This document shows positions 18,647-26,674 of a stretch of DNA of 64,000 nucleotides, piece by piece. This stretch comes from Microbacterium festucae (lineage in GTDB: Bacteria; Actinomycetota; Actinomycetes; Actinomycetales; Microbacteriaceae): positions 682,001 to 746,000 of the forward strand of contig NZ_JAOEFC010000001.1 of the NCBI RefSeq assembly GCF_025421715.1. The letters are read 5' to 3'. Numbering within the stretch: position 1 is the stretch's first letter; each line of letters starts with the position of its first letter. A program made the translations under genes and the position numbers. The notes below the pieces were generated by a model. It made no database searches, was not told the origin of the DNA, and worked only from the letters and a program-made list of their open reading frames with translations.

Positions 18647-21166
18647 TTACAGCCGCACGACCTCGACCACCCGCACGACGGCGCTGCCCTCCTCGGCGGA
18701 TGCCGTGAGGTCGACCTCCGCGCGGATGCGCCAGTCGTGGTCGCCGGCCGGGTCGTCGATCGTCTGCTCGACGCGCCACCTGCCGGCGGCGGCATCCGAC
18801 TCGTCGATCACGCACAGTCGCGGCGAGCGCGCCGCCCCGCCGGTGCGGATCTGGTCGTGCTCGTCGTAGTAGTCGTCGAGCACCGTCGACCAGTCCACGT
18901 CGGGGTCGAGGGCGGCGAGCGCGTCGTCGTCTTGCAGGGCCGCCAGCTGCACGCGGCGGAACATCTCGTTGCGCACCAGCACGGTGAACGCGCGACGGTT
19001 GACGGTCACCGACGGGGGCGCGGGCGGCACCACCGGGGCGTCGGGGTCGCCCTGCGGGTCGATGAGGGCCTGCCACTCGTCGACGAGGCTCGAATCGACC
19101 TGCCGCACGAGCTCGCCCAGCCACTCGACGATGTCGTCGAGCTCCTCGGTGGTGGCGGCATCCGGCACCGTCTGGCGGATCGCCCGGTAGGCGTCGGAGA
19201 GGTAGCGCAGCACGAGGCCCTCGCTGCGGGCCAGCTGGTAGAACGACACGTACTCGCCGAACGACATCGCCCGCTCGTACATGTCGCGCACCACCGCCTT
19301 GGGCGACAGGGCGAAGTCGCGCACCCACGGCTGGCTCGACGCGAACACCTCGAACGCCTGGGCGAGCAGCTCTTGCAGCGGCTTCGGGTAGGTGACCTCT
19401 TCGAGCAGCGCCATGCGCTCGTCGTACTCGATGCCCTCGCGCTTCATCTCCGCGACCGCCTCGCCGCGGGCCTTGTACTCCTGCTGCGAGAGGATCGCGC
19501 GCGGGTCGTCGAGCGTCGACTCGATGACGCTGACGACATCGAGCGCGTGGTGGCCGGTGCCGGTCTCGGCGTCGTCGGGCGAGAGCAGCTCGATGGCGGC
19601 GAGCGCGAACGGCGACAGCGGCTGGTTGAGGGCGAAGTGGGGCTGCAGGTCGACGGTGAGCCGGATGGCCGGGCCCGACTCGTCGGCGCCGGGCACCTCG
19701 ACGATGCCGGCATCGCGCAGCGTGCGGAAGATCGCCAGCGCCCGCCGCGCCAGGGCGTACCGCCGCGCCCGCGGCTCGTGGTTGTCGAACACGAGCGAGC
19801 GCACGTTGCCGAACACGTCGCCGCCGCGCCCGATCACGTTGATGAGCATCGCGGCCGTCAGCTGCAGGTGGGGGGTGAGCGGCTCGGGCGGGGCGGCGAT
19901 CAGCCGCTCGTACGACCCCTCCGCCCAGTTGACCACGCCGGTGGGCGCCTTCTTGCGCACGATCTTCTTGCGCTTGGCGGGGTCGTCGCCCGCCTTGGCA
20001 AGGGCGACGGCGTTCTCGATCTCCCACTCGGGCGCCATCACCACGACGTTGCCGTGGGTGTCGTATCCGGCGCGGCCGGCGCGGCCCGACACCTGGTGGA
20101 ACTCCCGCGCGCTGAGCTGTCGCATCCGGGTGCCGTCGAACTTCGACAGGGCGGTGATCACGACCGTGCGGATGGGCACGTTGATGCCGACGCCGAGCGT
20201 GTCGGTGCCGCAGATGACCCGCAGCAGCCCGCGCTGGGCGAGGGTCTCGACCAGCCGGCGATAGCGGGGCAGCATGCCGGCGTGGTGCACGCCGATGCCG
20301 GCGCGCACGAGGCGCGAGAGCGTCTTGCCGAACCCCGTCGTGAAGCGGAACCCGCCGATCGCCTCGGCGATGGCATCCCGCTGGGCACGCGAGGTGATCT
20401 GCACGGATGCCAGTGCCTGCGCGCGCTCGAGGGCGGCGGCCTGCGCGAAGTGCACGATGTAGACCGGCGCCTCCCCCTCGTCGAGCAGCATCGTGAGCAC
20501 CTCGTGCACCGGTCGGCGCTCGTAGGAGAACGTGAGCGGAACGGGGCGGGTGAGGCCGGTGACCTCGGCCACGGGGCGCCCGGTGCGGCGCTCGAGGTCG
20601 GTGGCGATGTCGGAGACATCGCCCAGAGTGGCCGACATGAGAAGGAACTGCGCACCGGTGAGCGTCAGCAGCGGCACCTGCCAGGCCCAGCCGCGTTCGG
20701 GGTCTCCGTAGTAATGGAACTCGTCCATGACGACCTGGTCGACGTCGGCCGCGGCCCCCTGGCGGAGGGCGAGGTTGGCGAGGATCTCGGCCGTGCAGCA
20801 GACGATCGGCGCGTCGGGGTTGACCGACGAGTCGCCGGTGACCATGCCCACGTTCTCGGCCCCGAAGATCTCGACCAGGGCGAAGAACTTCTCGCTCACC
20901 AGGGCTTTGATGGGGGCGGTGTAGTAGGAGCGCCCGCCGGCGGCCAGGCACGCCGCGTGGGCGGCGACGGCCACGAGCGACTTGCCCGTGCCGGTGGGGG
21001 TGGCGAGGATCACGTTCGCGCCGGAGACGAGCTCGATGACGGCCTCGTCCTGCGACGGGTAGAGGGTGAGCCCGCGGGCACCGGCCCACTCGACGAAGCC
21101 CTCGTAGACGGCATCCGCCGTGGCATCCGCGGGGATGCCCTCCATCAGCAGCGGCGCGGGGGTCAC
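18647..21166 (-). CDS. Ski2/Mtr4-like DEAD/DEAH-box RNA helicase with DUF3516 C-terminus
   Basis: An 839-residue helicase with Walker A ATPTGTGKS, DExH box MDEFHYYGDPERGWAWQ, SAT motif LLMSATL and motif VI HQVSGRAGRAGYD. The C-terminal half matches the DUF3516 region found in actinobacterial members of this helicase group. It is probably an RNA helicase acting in RNA turnover or ribosome-related remodelling. GTG 21166 was preferred because longer frames start inside the preceding gene and the ATG at 21145 has no ribosome site. The DUF1697 gene follows closely on the same strand. Confidence 0.9.
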   Translation of the reverse strand: MTPAPLLMEGIPADATADAVYEGFVEWAGARGLTLYPSQDEAVIELVSGANVILATPTGTGKSLVAVAAHAACLAAGGRSYYTAPIKALVSEKFFALVEIFGAENVGMVTGDSSVNPDAPIVCCTAEILANLALRQGAAADVDQVVMDEFHYYGDPERGWAWQVPLLTLTGAQFLLMSATLGDVSDIATDLERRTGRPVAEVTGLTRPVPLTFSYERRPVHEVLTMLLDEGEAPVYIVHFAQAAALERAQALASVQITSRAQRDAIAEAIGGFRFTTGFGKTLSRLVRAGIGVHHAGMLPRYRRLVETLAQRGLLRVICGTDTLGVGINVPIRTVVITALSKFDGTRMRQLSAREFHQVSGRAGRAGYDTHGNVVVMAPEWEIENAVALAKAGDDPAKRKKIVRKKAPTGVVNWAEGSYERLIAAPPEPLTPHLQLTAAMLINVIGRGGDVFGNVRSLVFDNHEPRARRYALARRALAIFRTLRDAGIVEVPGADESGPAIRLTVDLQPHFALNQPLSPFALAAIELLSPDDAETGTGHHALDVVSVIESTLDDPRAILSQQEYKARGEAVAEMKREGIEYDERMALLEEVTYPKPLQELLAQAFEVFASSQPWVRDFALSPKAVVRDMYERAMSFGEYVSFYQLARSEGLVLRYLSDAYRAIRQTVPDAATTEELDDIVEWLGELVRQVDSSLVDEWQALIDPQGDPDAPVVPPAPPSVTVNRRAFTVLVRNEMFRRVQLAALQDDDALAALDPDVDWSTVLDDYYDEHDQIRTGGAARSPRLCVIDESDAAAGRWRVEQTIDDPAGDHDWRIRAEVDLTASAEEGSAVVRVVEVVRL

Positions 21167-21200
21167 CCCTCGAGTCTGCCCCACCCGGCGCGGCCGCCGG

Positions 21201-22373
21201 TCACGGGTGGGCGGACTTCGCCGCGAGGATGCGCGCCGCGGCCGCCTCGACCTTCTGGGCGAAGCCGGCATCCTGCTGCGCGCGGGCCAGCACCGCGTCG
21301 TACATGGCCGGCAGCGGAGAGGCATCGGCCGACAGCAGCAGCAGGTCGACGCCCGCGTCGATCGCGCGCACCGCCCGGTCGGCGGGGGGCACCGCGCGCA
21401 CGGCGACGGCACCCGAGATGTCGTCGGTCATGACGACCCCGTCGAAGCCCACATCGCCCCGCAGGATGTCGCCGACGACGACCGGCGAGAACATCGCCGG
21501 CGCGGCCGGGTCGAGGTTCTGGTAGGTGGCGGAGCTGACCATCACGACCGACGGCCCCGCCGAGGTCAGCCCCGTGTAGACGGTGATGTCGGGGCCGCCG
21601 CGCACCACGGTCGTGTCGACGACGTTCGCGGTCGTGTCGGTGTTGGCGGTCACGTGGCCGAGGCCCGGGAAGTGCTTGAACGTCGGCATCACCCCGGCAT
21701 CGCGCATGCCGGCGGCGAACGCGCCCGCCTTGGCCCCGACGGTGGCGGCGTCGTAGCCGTACTGCCGGCCGAAGGCGCCGATGGGCGGGTTGTCGAAGCG
21801 GACGTCGGCGCTGGTGACGATGTCGGCGACGGGCGCGAGATTCATGTCCACCCCGGCGGCGGCCAGCTCGCTCCCCCACGTGCCGGCCGCGGCGCGCAGC
21901 TGGTCGTCGGGGAGGTCGGCCTGACGGATGCCGTACGGGATCTGCGAGAACCCCGGTCCCTGCAGCACCTGCACCTCACCGCCCTCCTGATCGGTGGCGA
22001 CCCACATGCGGGTGCCCGCCATGGTCGCCGGTCCCACCAGCGACGTGAACTGCTGCACGACCGCGGCCACCGCCGCGGGGGTCGCCTGCGAGCGCCCGCG
22101 CAGGAAGATGTTGCCCACGTGCCGATCGGTCACCGCCGCCATCGCCGCGGCATCCGCACCGTCGGCGGTCGTGCCGACCATGAACAGCTGCCCGACCTGC
22201 TGCTCGAGCGACAGCGCGTCGATCGGGTCGGGGGTCGGGGTCGGCGTGGGCGTCGGCGTGGGGTTGACTGCCGGGGTGGATGCCGTCGGCGTGGGCGCGG
22301 AAGCCGCACAGCCCGCCAGCGCGAGCGCGCCCGCGACCACCGCGGCGGCGAGGGTGAGGACGCGTCGACGCAT
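21201..22373 (-). CDS. Lipoprotein beta-N-acetylhexosaminidase-like GH3 (NagZ type)
   Basis: A 390-residue GH3 enzyme with a lipoprotein signal: MRRR, a hydrophobic run and lipobox ALAGC with Cys 21. A PTPTPTP linker follows and would hold the catalytic domain away from the membrane. The catalytic signature KHFPGLGHVTANTD holds the loop histidine typical of NagZ-type GH3, and the nucleophile aspartate is in GVVMTDDISG. It should remove terminal beta-GlcNAc from peptidoglycan or chitin fragments outside the cell. ATG 22373 was chosen because the lipobox then falls at a normal distance; a longer frame adds an unlikely charged leader. Confidence 0.92.
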   Translation of the reverse strand: MRRRVLTLAAAVVAGALALAGCAASAPTPTASTPAVNPTPTPTPTPTPDPIDALSLEQQVGQLFMVGTTADGADAAAMAAVTDRHVGNIFLRGRSQATPAAVAAVVQQFTSLVGPATMAGTRMWVATDQEGGEVQVLQGPGFSQIPYGIRQADLPDDQLRAAAGTWGSELAAAGVDMNLAPVADIVTSADVRFDNPPIGAFGRQYGYDAATVGAKAGAFAAGMRDAGVMPTFKHFPGLGHVTANTDTTANVVDTTVVRGGPDITVYTGLTSAGPSVVMVSSATYQNLDPAAPAMFSPVVVGDILRGDVGFDGVVMTDDISGAVAVRAVPPADRAVRAIDAGVDLLLLSADASPLPAMYDAVLARAQQDAGFAQKVEAAAARILAAKSAHP

Positions 22374-22472
22374 GCGCCCATCCTCGCCCCCGCCGCACGG
22401 CCGCGCCACCCGGGGATGGTGGGGGGCGGGGCGGGGAGCGGCCGCGGGCGGGGCGAGCCGCGTGCCCGCGGG

Positions 22473-23930
22473 TCAGGGGTGGTCGGGGGTGTGGAGGCGG
22501 CCGAGGTAGCGGTCGACGCGGAGCGGGGCGCCACGGCGGTCGAGCAGCGAGACGGCGACGGTGACGGCTGTGGCCAGCGGGATCGTCCAGGCCGCGGGCT
22601 GGGCCAGCAGCGGCGCCGCGACCCCCACCCCGTCGACGGCGACGTGCACGATCAGGGCGAGGGCGCAGGATGCCGCGCCGGTGACCATCCCGGCGATCGC
22701 GCCGCGGGCGGTCAGCCCGCGCCACCAGATGCCCAGCAGCACGATCGGCGACAGGCTCGAGGCGGCCAGCACGAACACCGCCCCGACGCTGGCGACCAGT
22801 CCCGCCGGCACCGTGAGCAGCGCGACCACCAGGGGCACCGCGGTGCACAGCAGCGCCGACAGCCGGAACGACCGCACGCTCCCCGAGAACACGTCTTGGC
22901 TCACGACCCCCGCCAGCGAGACGACGAGGCCCGACGACGTCGCCAGGAACGCGGCGAAGGCCCCGGCCACGATCAGCGCCGTGAGCAGTTCGCCGGGAAG
23001 CCCCGGGAAGACCCGCGACGGCAGCACGAGGGCCACGGTGTCGGCGACTCCCGGCGCCGCGAGGTCGGGCGCGAGCTGCCGGGCGAGCAGTCCCATCCCG
23101 GTGGAGACGGCGTAGAAGACGCTCACCATCGCGATCACGATCACCGTGGTGCGGCGGGCGGCGACCCCCGTGGGGCTCGTGTAGAAGCGCACCAGCACGT
23201 GCGGGAGCCCCATCGTCCCGAGCAGCAGGGCCAGCAGCAGGGATGCCGACCCGTAGGCGTCGATGCCGGCCGGTCCCGCCTCGGCGGGGAAGAGCAGGGC
23301 GGGGTCGATGTCGCGCGGGCCTCCCGCCGCGGCGAAGGCGATGAGCACGACCGGCACGAGCAGCGCGGTGAGCTTGAGCCAGTACTGGAAGGCCTGCACG
23401 AAGGTGATGGCGCGCATCCCGCCGGCGGCGACCACCGCGCCCACGAGCACCGCGACGGCCACCGCGCCCACCCACGGCGGCAGCCCGGCCACCACCACGA
23501 GGGTGATCCCGGCGCCGTGCAGCTGCGGCACGATGTACATCCAGCCGATCACGAGCACGAGGGCGCTGGTCACCCGGCGGGCCGCGCGCGATTCGAGCCG
23601 CGCCTCGACGAAGTCGGGGATCGTGTAGGCGCCGCTGCGCCGCAACGGCGCCGCGACGAACAGCAGCACCAGCAGGTACCCGGCGGCGTAGCCGATCGGG
23701 AACCAGAATCCGCGGGCGCCCTCCAGCAGGATGAGCCCCGACAGCCCCAGGAACGTGCCCGCCGACAGGTACTCGCCGCTGATGGCCGACGCGTTCCACA
23801 CCGGCCGCACGGTGCGCGAGGCGACGAAGAAGTCACCCGTGGTGCGCGAGACCCGCAACCCGTAGACGCCGATCAGCACGGTCGCCGTGGCGACGAGCGC
23901 GACGGCGACCAGGTCGAGCACCGCGTTCAT
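22473..23930 (-). CDS. Sodium:solute symporter family carboxylate (acetate-type) transporter
   Basis: A 485-residue membrane protein with about 13 segments. Early motifs SRTVRPVWNASAISGEYLSAGTF place it in the SSS family near ActP/MctC-type monocarboxylate symporters. The C-terminus is a short basic tail. Its ATG overlaps the stop of the small two-helix protein by ATGA, and that gene in turn overlaps a LytTR regulator gene, so the four genes from the sensor kinase to this symporter form one coupled operon. Acetate, propionate or pyruvate are the likely substrates by family and context; this is not proven. Confidence 0.88.
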   Translation of the reverse strand: MNAVLDLVAVALVATATVLIGVYGLRVSRTTGDFFVASRTVRPVWNASAISGEYLSAGTFLGLSGLILLEGARGFWFPIGYAAGYLLVLLFVAAPLRRSGAYTIPDFVEARLESRAARRVTSALVLVIGWMYIVPQLHGAGITLVVVAGLPPWVGAVAVAVLVGAVVAAGGMRAITFVQAFQYWLKLTALLVPVVLIAFAAAGGPRDIDPALLFPAEAGPAGIDAYGSASLLLALLLGTMGLPHVLVRFYTSPTGVAARRTTVIVIAMVSVFYAVSTGMGLLARQLAPDLAAPGVADTVALVLPSRVFPGLPGELLTALIVAGAFAAFLATSSGLVVSLAGVVSQDVFSGSVRSFRLSALLCTAVPLVVALLTVPAGLVASVGAVFVLAASSLSPIVLLGIWWRGLTARGAIAGMVTGAASCALALIVHVAVDGVGVAAPLLAQPAAWTIPLATAVTVAVSLLDRRGAPLRVDRYLGRLHTPDHP

Positions 23931-24367
23931 CCGGCATCCCGCAGCGCCCGGTACCGCCGCTCGTTGCGCGCCGCCGTGCGCGCGTAGAGCAGGGCGAACA
24001 CGACGATCACGGGGTAGTACGCGAACGCGTGCAGCAGCCATGACAGCGGGATGCCGGCCCACACGATGCGGTCGAGTTCGGGCACCAGCGCGATGCCGAG
24101 CGACACCGCGATCACCACGACGACGAAGCCGAGCACGGTGCCCAGCGCCAGCCGCAGCTGGCTGCGGCGCAGCGCGCGGGCGTAGACGGCATCCGCGTCG
24201 TCCGACGCCGCACCCGGCAGGGCGATGCCGCGCGTGGCCGACGGCATCCGCACCGGCGCGGCGTCGGAGGTGACCCGCACCCGCCGCGGCGGCGTCGCGC
24301 CGGCCCCGGCACCCGCACCGCCCGCCGCACCCCCGGGCCCGGCACCCGCCGGACCGTCGTCGGTCAC
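23927..24367 (-). CDS. Small two-helix membrane protein of the DUF485/YjcH type
   Basis: A 146-residue protein. The first 55 residues are Gly/Ala/Pro-rich and hydrophilic; then come two hydrophobic segments (LGTVLGFVVVVIAVSLGIAL and a second around LLHAFAYYPVIVVFALLY) and a short basic tail. This layout and its place directly before an SSS transporter match the DUF485 partner of acetate permeases. GTG 24367 overlaps the LytTR gene stop by GTGA, and its own stop overlaps the symporter ATG. Membership in the Pfam family itself would need a profile search. Confidence 0.75.
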   Translation of the reverse strand: MTDDGPAGAGPGGAAGGAGAGAGATPPRRVRVTSDAAPVRMPSATRGIALPGAASDDADAVYARALRRSQLRLALGTVLGFVVVVIAVSLGIALVPELDRIVWAGIPLSWLLHAFAYYPVIVVFALLYARTAARNERRYRALRDAG

Positions 24368-25101
24368 CGCGCGCCCCGCTGCTCGCCGGGCAGAAGCGCC
24401 TCGCGCACGGCGGGCACCAGCCGGCGGCTGACCGGCAGCGACACCGCCCCCACCGACACGGCCGGCTCGGCGCCGCTGAGCCGCACCTCGGTGACCGCGG
24501 CCGTGTCGACCAGGTACGAGCGGTGCACGCGCACCCACCCGGCATCCGCCCAGCGCTGCTCGAGCTCGGAGATCGGCACGCGCACGAGATGCCCGACCCC
24601 GTCGTCGGTGTGCAGCCGCGAGTAGTCGCCCTGGGCCTGCACCCAGCGCACGTCGGCGCGGCGCACGAAGCGCACCGACGCTCCGACGGTCACCGGCAGC
24701 ACCTCGTCGCCCGCGGCCTCGTCACCGGCGGCCCCCGACAGCTCGAGGGCCCGGTCGATCGCACGGCGCAGGCGCTCGGCGCGCACCGGCTTGAGCAGGT
24801 AGTCGGCGGCGCGCAGGTCGAAGGCGTCGACGGCGTGCGCGTCGTCGGCGGTGACAAACACGATCGCCGGCGGGGTGACAAGTCCGCCCAGCGTGCGGGC
24901 GAGGTCGAGGCCGGTCACCCGCGGCATGTGGATGTCGAGGAAGGCGATCGCCACCGGATGGGCGCTCAGCACGCGCAGCGCGTCGGCGCCCGACGAGGCC
25001 GCGTGCACCCGCCCGACGCGCTCGTCGGCGCGCAGCAGGTGGACGAGCTCGTCCAGGGCGGGCCGCTCGTCGTCGGCGACGAGCACATCGATCAGCGGCA
25101 T
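24364..25101 (-). CDS. LytTR-type response regulator
   Basis: A 245-residue regulator. Residues 1-120 form a receiver domain with acidic pocket VLVADDE, phosphoacceptor aspartate in IAFLDIHMPR and the conserved lysine in YLLKPV. Residues 140-240 form a LytTR DNA-binding domain with VRWVQAQGDYSRLHT and VRVHRSYLVD. It lies 7 bases after its sensor kinase gene. In E. coli, LytTR systems of this kind (BtsSR, YpdAB) answer to pyruvate and control carboxylate transporters, which fits the neighbours here: an SSS symporter downstream and CstA/YbdD upstream. Confidence 0.93.
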   Translation of the reverse strand: MPLIDVLVADDERPALDELVHLLRADERVGRVHAASSGADALRVLSAHPVAIAFLDIHMPRVTGLDLARTLGGLVTPPAIVFVTADDAHAVDAFDLRAADYLLKPVRAERLRRAIDRALELSGAAGDEAAGDEVLPVTVGASVRFVRRADVRWVQAQGDYSRLHTDDGVGHLVRVPISELEQRWADAGWVRVHRSYLVDTAAVTEVRLSGAEPAVSVGAVSLPVSRRLVPAVREALLPGEQRGAR

Positions 25102-25108
25102 CCGCCCG

Positions 25109-26341
25109 TCACCGCGCATCCCCGGGCTCATCGGCTGCGACGGGCGGCGGACCGGCGGTCTCGTGCTGCGGCTGCGACTTCGGGATCCGCATGCGCACCA
25201 GGGTACCGGCGGCCGCATTGGTCTCCACGACCAGTCCCCCGCCGGGGCCGTAGAGCTGCCGCAGCCGGGTGTCGACGTTGCGCAGGCCCACGTGGGCGCC
25301 GCCGGTGTCGCGGGAGGTGAGCAGCGTCCGCAGGGTCTCGGGCTCCATCCCGACCCCGTCGTCTTCGACGGTGATCTCGGTGTGGGTGACCTCGTCGCGC
25401 GCCTCGATGCGGATCGTGCCGCCGCCGTCGCCGGGCTCGACGCCGTGACGCACCGCGTTCTCGACCAGCGGCTGCACCGACAGGAACGGGATGACCGTCG
25501 CCAGGGTCTCGGGCGCGATGCGCAGCACGACCGTGAGCCGCTCGCCGAAGCGGGCGCGCTCCAGCTCGAGGTAGGAGTGGATGCTGCGCAGCTCTTCGGC
25601 GACTGTCGTGAACTCGCCCTGCCGGCGGAAGGAGTAGCGCGTGAAGTCGGCGAACTCGAGCACGAGCTCACGCGCCCGCCGGGGGTCGGTGAGGATGAAC
25701 GAGGCGACCGCGGTGAGCGCGTTGTAGATGAAGTGCGGCGAGATCTGGGCGCGCAGCGCCCGCAGCTCGGCCTCGGCCAGCTGCGTGCGCGAGGCATCGA
25801 GCTCGCCGAGTGCCACCTGCGCCGCGCACCAGTCGGCCACCTCGGCGGCGGCGCGCACGAGCGGCGCCCGCACCGGTTCGGCGAAGGCGACGAGCACCCC
25901 GGCGATCTCGCCGCCCACGACGATGGGGGCGCCGACCGCCTCGAGCGGGTCGTCGCCGTCGCGCCGCGGGAACACCTGCCGGCGGCCGGTGCTGCGCACC
26001 CGCTCGGCGATGCGCGCCGCCGACCCGTGCAGGTCGCCGTCGGGACCTTCGACGACCACCTCGGCGGTCTCCCCCGCCCCGACGACGAGGGCCACGGCGG
26101 TGCTGCCCAGCAGCTCGCGCAGGTGGTGCAGCGCCCGCGCGGCGTCGGGACCGGCCAGTCCGGCGTGCAGGTGCGGGGCGGCCAGGCTCGCCTGGTGCAG
26201 CGCCCGGTAGGCCGCCTGCTCGGCATCGCTGCCGAGGTCGCGCGAGCCGCGGGCCAGGCGCCGCGAGAGCAGCAGCAGCGCGGTGAGCACGACGCCCCCG
26301 GCCACGCCCAGGACGGCGGCCAGGACGACGGCGTCGGTCAT
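25109..26341 (-). CDS. LytS-type sensor histidine kinase
   Basis: A 410-residue kinase with one N-terminal membrane segment (residues 5-26), a GAF-like cytoplasmic region, then a His_kinase domain with the phosphoacceptor in LRAQISPHFIYNAL and a GHKL ATPase with N-box VQPLVENAVRHGV and G-box DDGVGM. It lacks the multi-helix 5TM sensor of BtsS, so the signal is probably sensed in the GAF-like region or through a partner. It is encoded just before the LytTR regulator and behind ybdD and cstA on the same strand. Confidence 0.92.
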   Translation of the reverse strand: MTDAVVLAAVLGVAGGVVLTALLLLSRRLARGSRDLGSDAEQAAYRALHQASLAAPHLHAGLAGPDAARALHHLRELLGSTAVALVVGAGETAEVVVEGPDGDLHGSAARIAERVRSTGRRQVFPRRDGDDPLEAVGAPIVVGGEIAGVLVAFAEPVRAPLVRAAAEVADWCAAQVALGELDASRTQLAEAELRALRAQISPHFIYNALTAVASFILTDPRRARELVLEFADFTRYSFRRQGEFTTVAEELRSIHSYLELERARFGERLTVVLRIAPETLATVIPFLSVQPLVENAVRHGVEPGDGGGTIRIEARDEVTHTEITVEDDGVGMEPETLRTLLTSRDTGGAHVGLRNVDTRLRQLYGPGGGLVVETNAAAGTLVRMRIPKSQPQHETAGPPPVAADEPGDAR

Positions 26342-26372
26342 GCGCCCAGCCTAGGCACGACCGGGCCGCCGG

Positions 26373-26573
26373 TCAGCAGCAGCGGGCACCGGGGTTGCGG
26401 TCCTGGTCGTCCATCCGGTCGCGCCAGAACTGGCGCTCGGTGGGGGTCTCCCGCTCGGGGTGGTGGCGCTGCTGGTGGGCGACGTACGTGCGATACGCGT
26501 CGTCGCCCATCAGTGCGCCGAAATACCAGCGGATGCCGCGGCCCGCGGCGACCGCGGCCCGCCACACGCGCAT
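26373..26573 (-). CDS. YbdD/YjiX family small protein
   Basis: A 66-residue protein with the family pattern: basic N-terminus, WYFGALMGDDAYRTYVAHQQRHHP near the middle, and a C-terminal RFWRD-like segment followed by CC. Members are encoded next to CstA and are thought to assist the transporter. The ribosome site GGAGGAG lies 6 bases upstream of ATG 26573 and is itself the inner arm of a palindromic repeat element (26571-26658). The gene therefore takes its translation start from the repeat. Confidence 0.9.
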   Translation of the reverse strand: MRVWRAAVAAGRGIRWYFGALMGDDAYRTYVAHQQRHHPERETPTERQFWRDRMDDQDRNPGARCC

Positions 26574-26658
26574 GCAGAACTCCTCCAATCCGCGCGGGGC
26601 GCGGCCCCCCGGGGCCGGTCCGGCGCCCGCGGCGTGGAAAGTGGAGGAGTTCTGCATG
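26571..26658. repeat. Palindromic intergenic element, copy 3, providing the ybdD ribosome site
   Basis: The perfect 17-base arms CATGCAGAACTCCTCCA (26571-26587) and TGGAGGAGTTCTGCATG (26642-26658) enclose a very GC-rich 54-base centre. It belongs with the 17.8-18.1 kb elements (shared AACTCCTCCA core), but the outer bases differ in a matched way (GCAG/CTGC instead of GCGA/TCGC). It fills the gap between the cstA stop and the ybdD start. By symmetry, an SD-plus-ATG sequence also faces outward on the plus strand, where no gene follows. Confidence 0.85.
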
Positions 26659-26674
26659 GCACGCCCACCTACCG

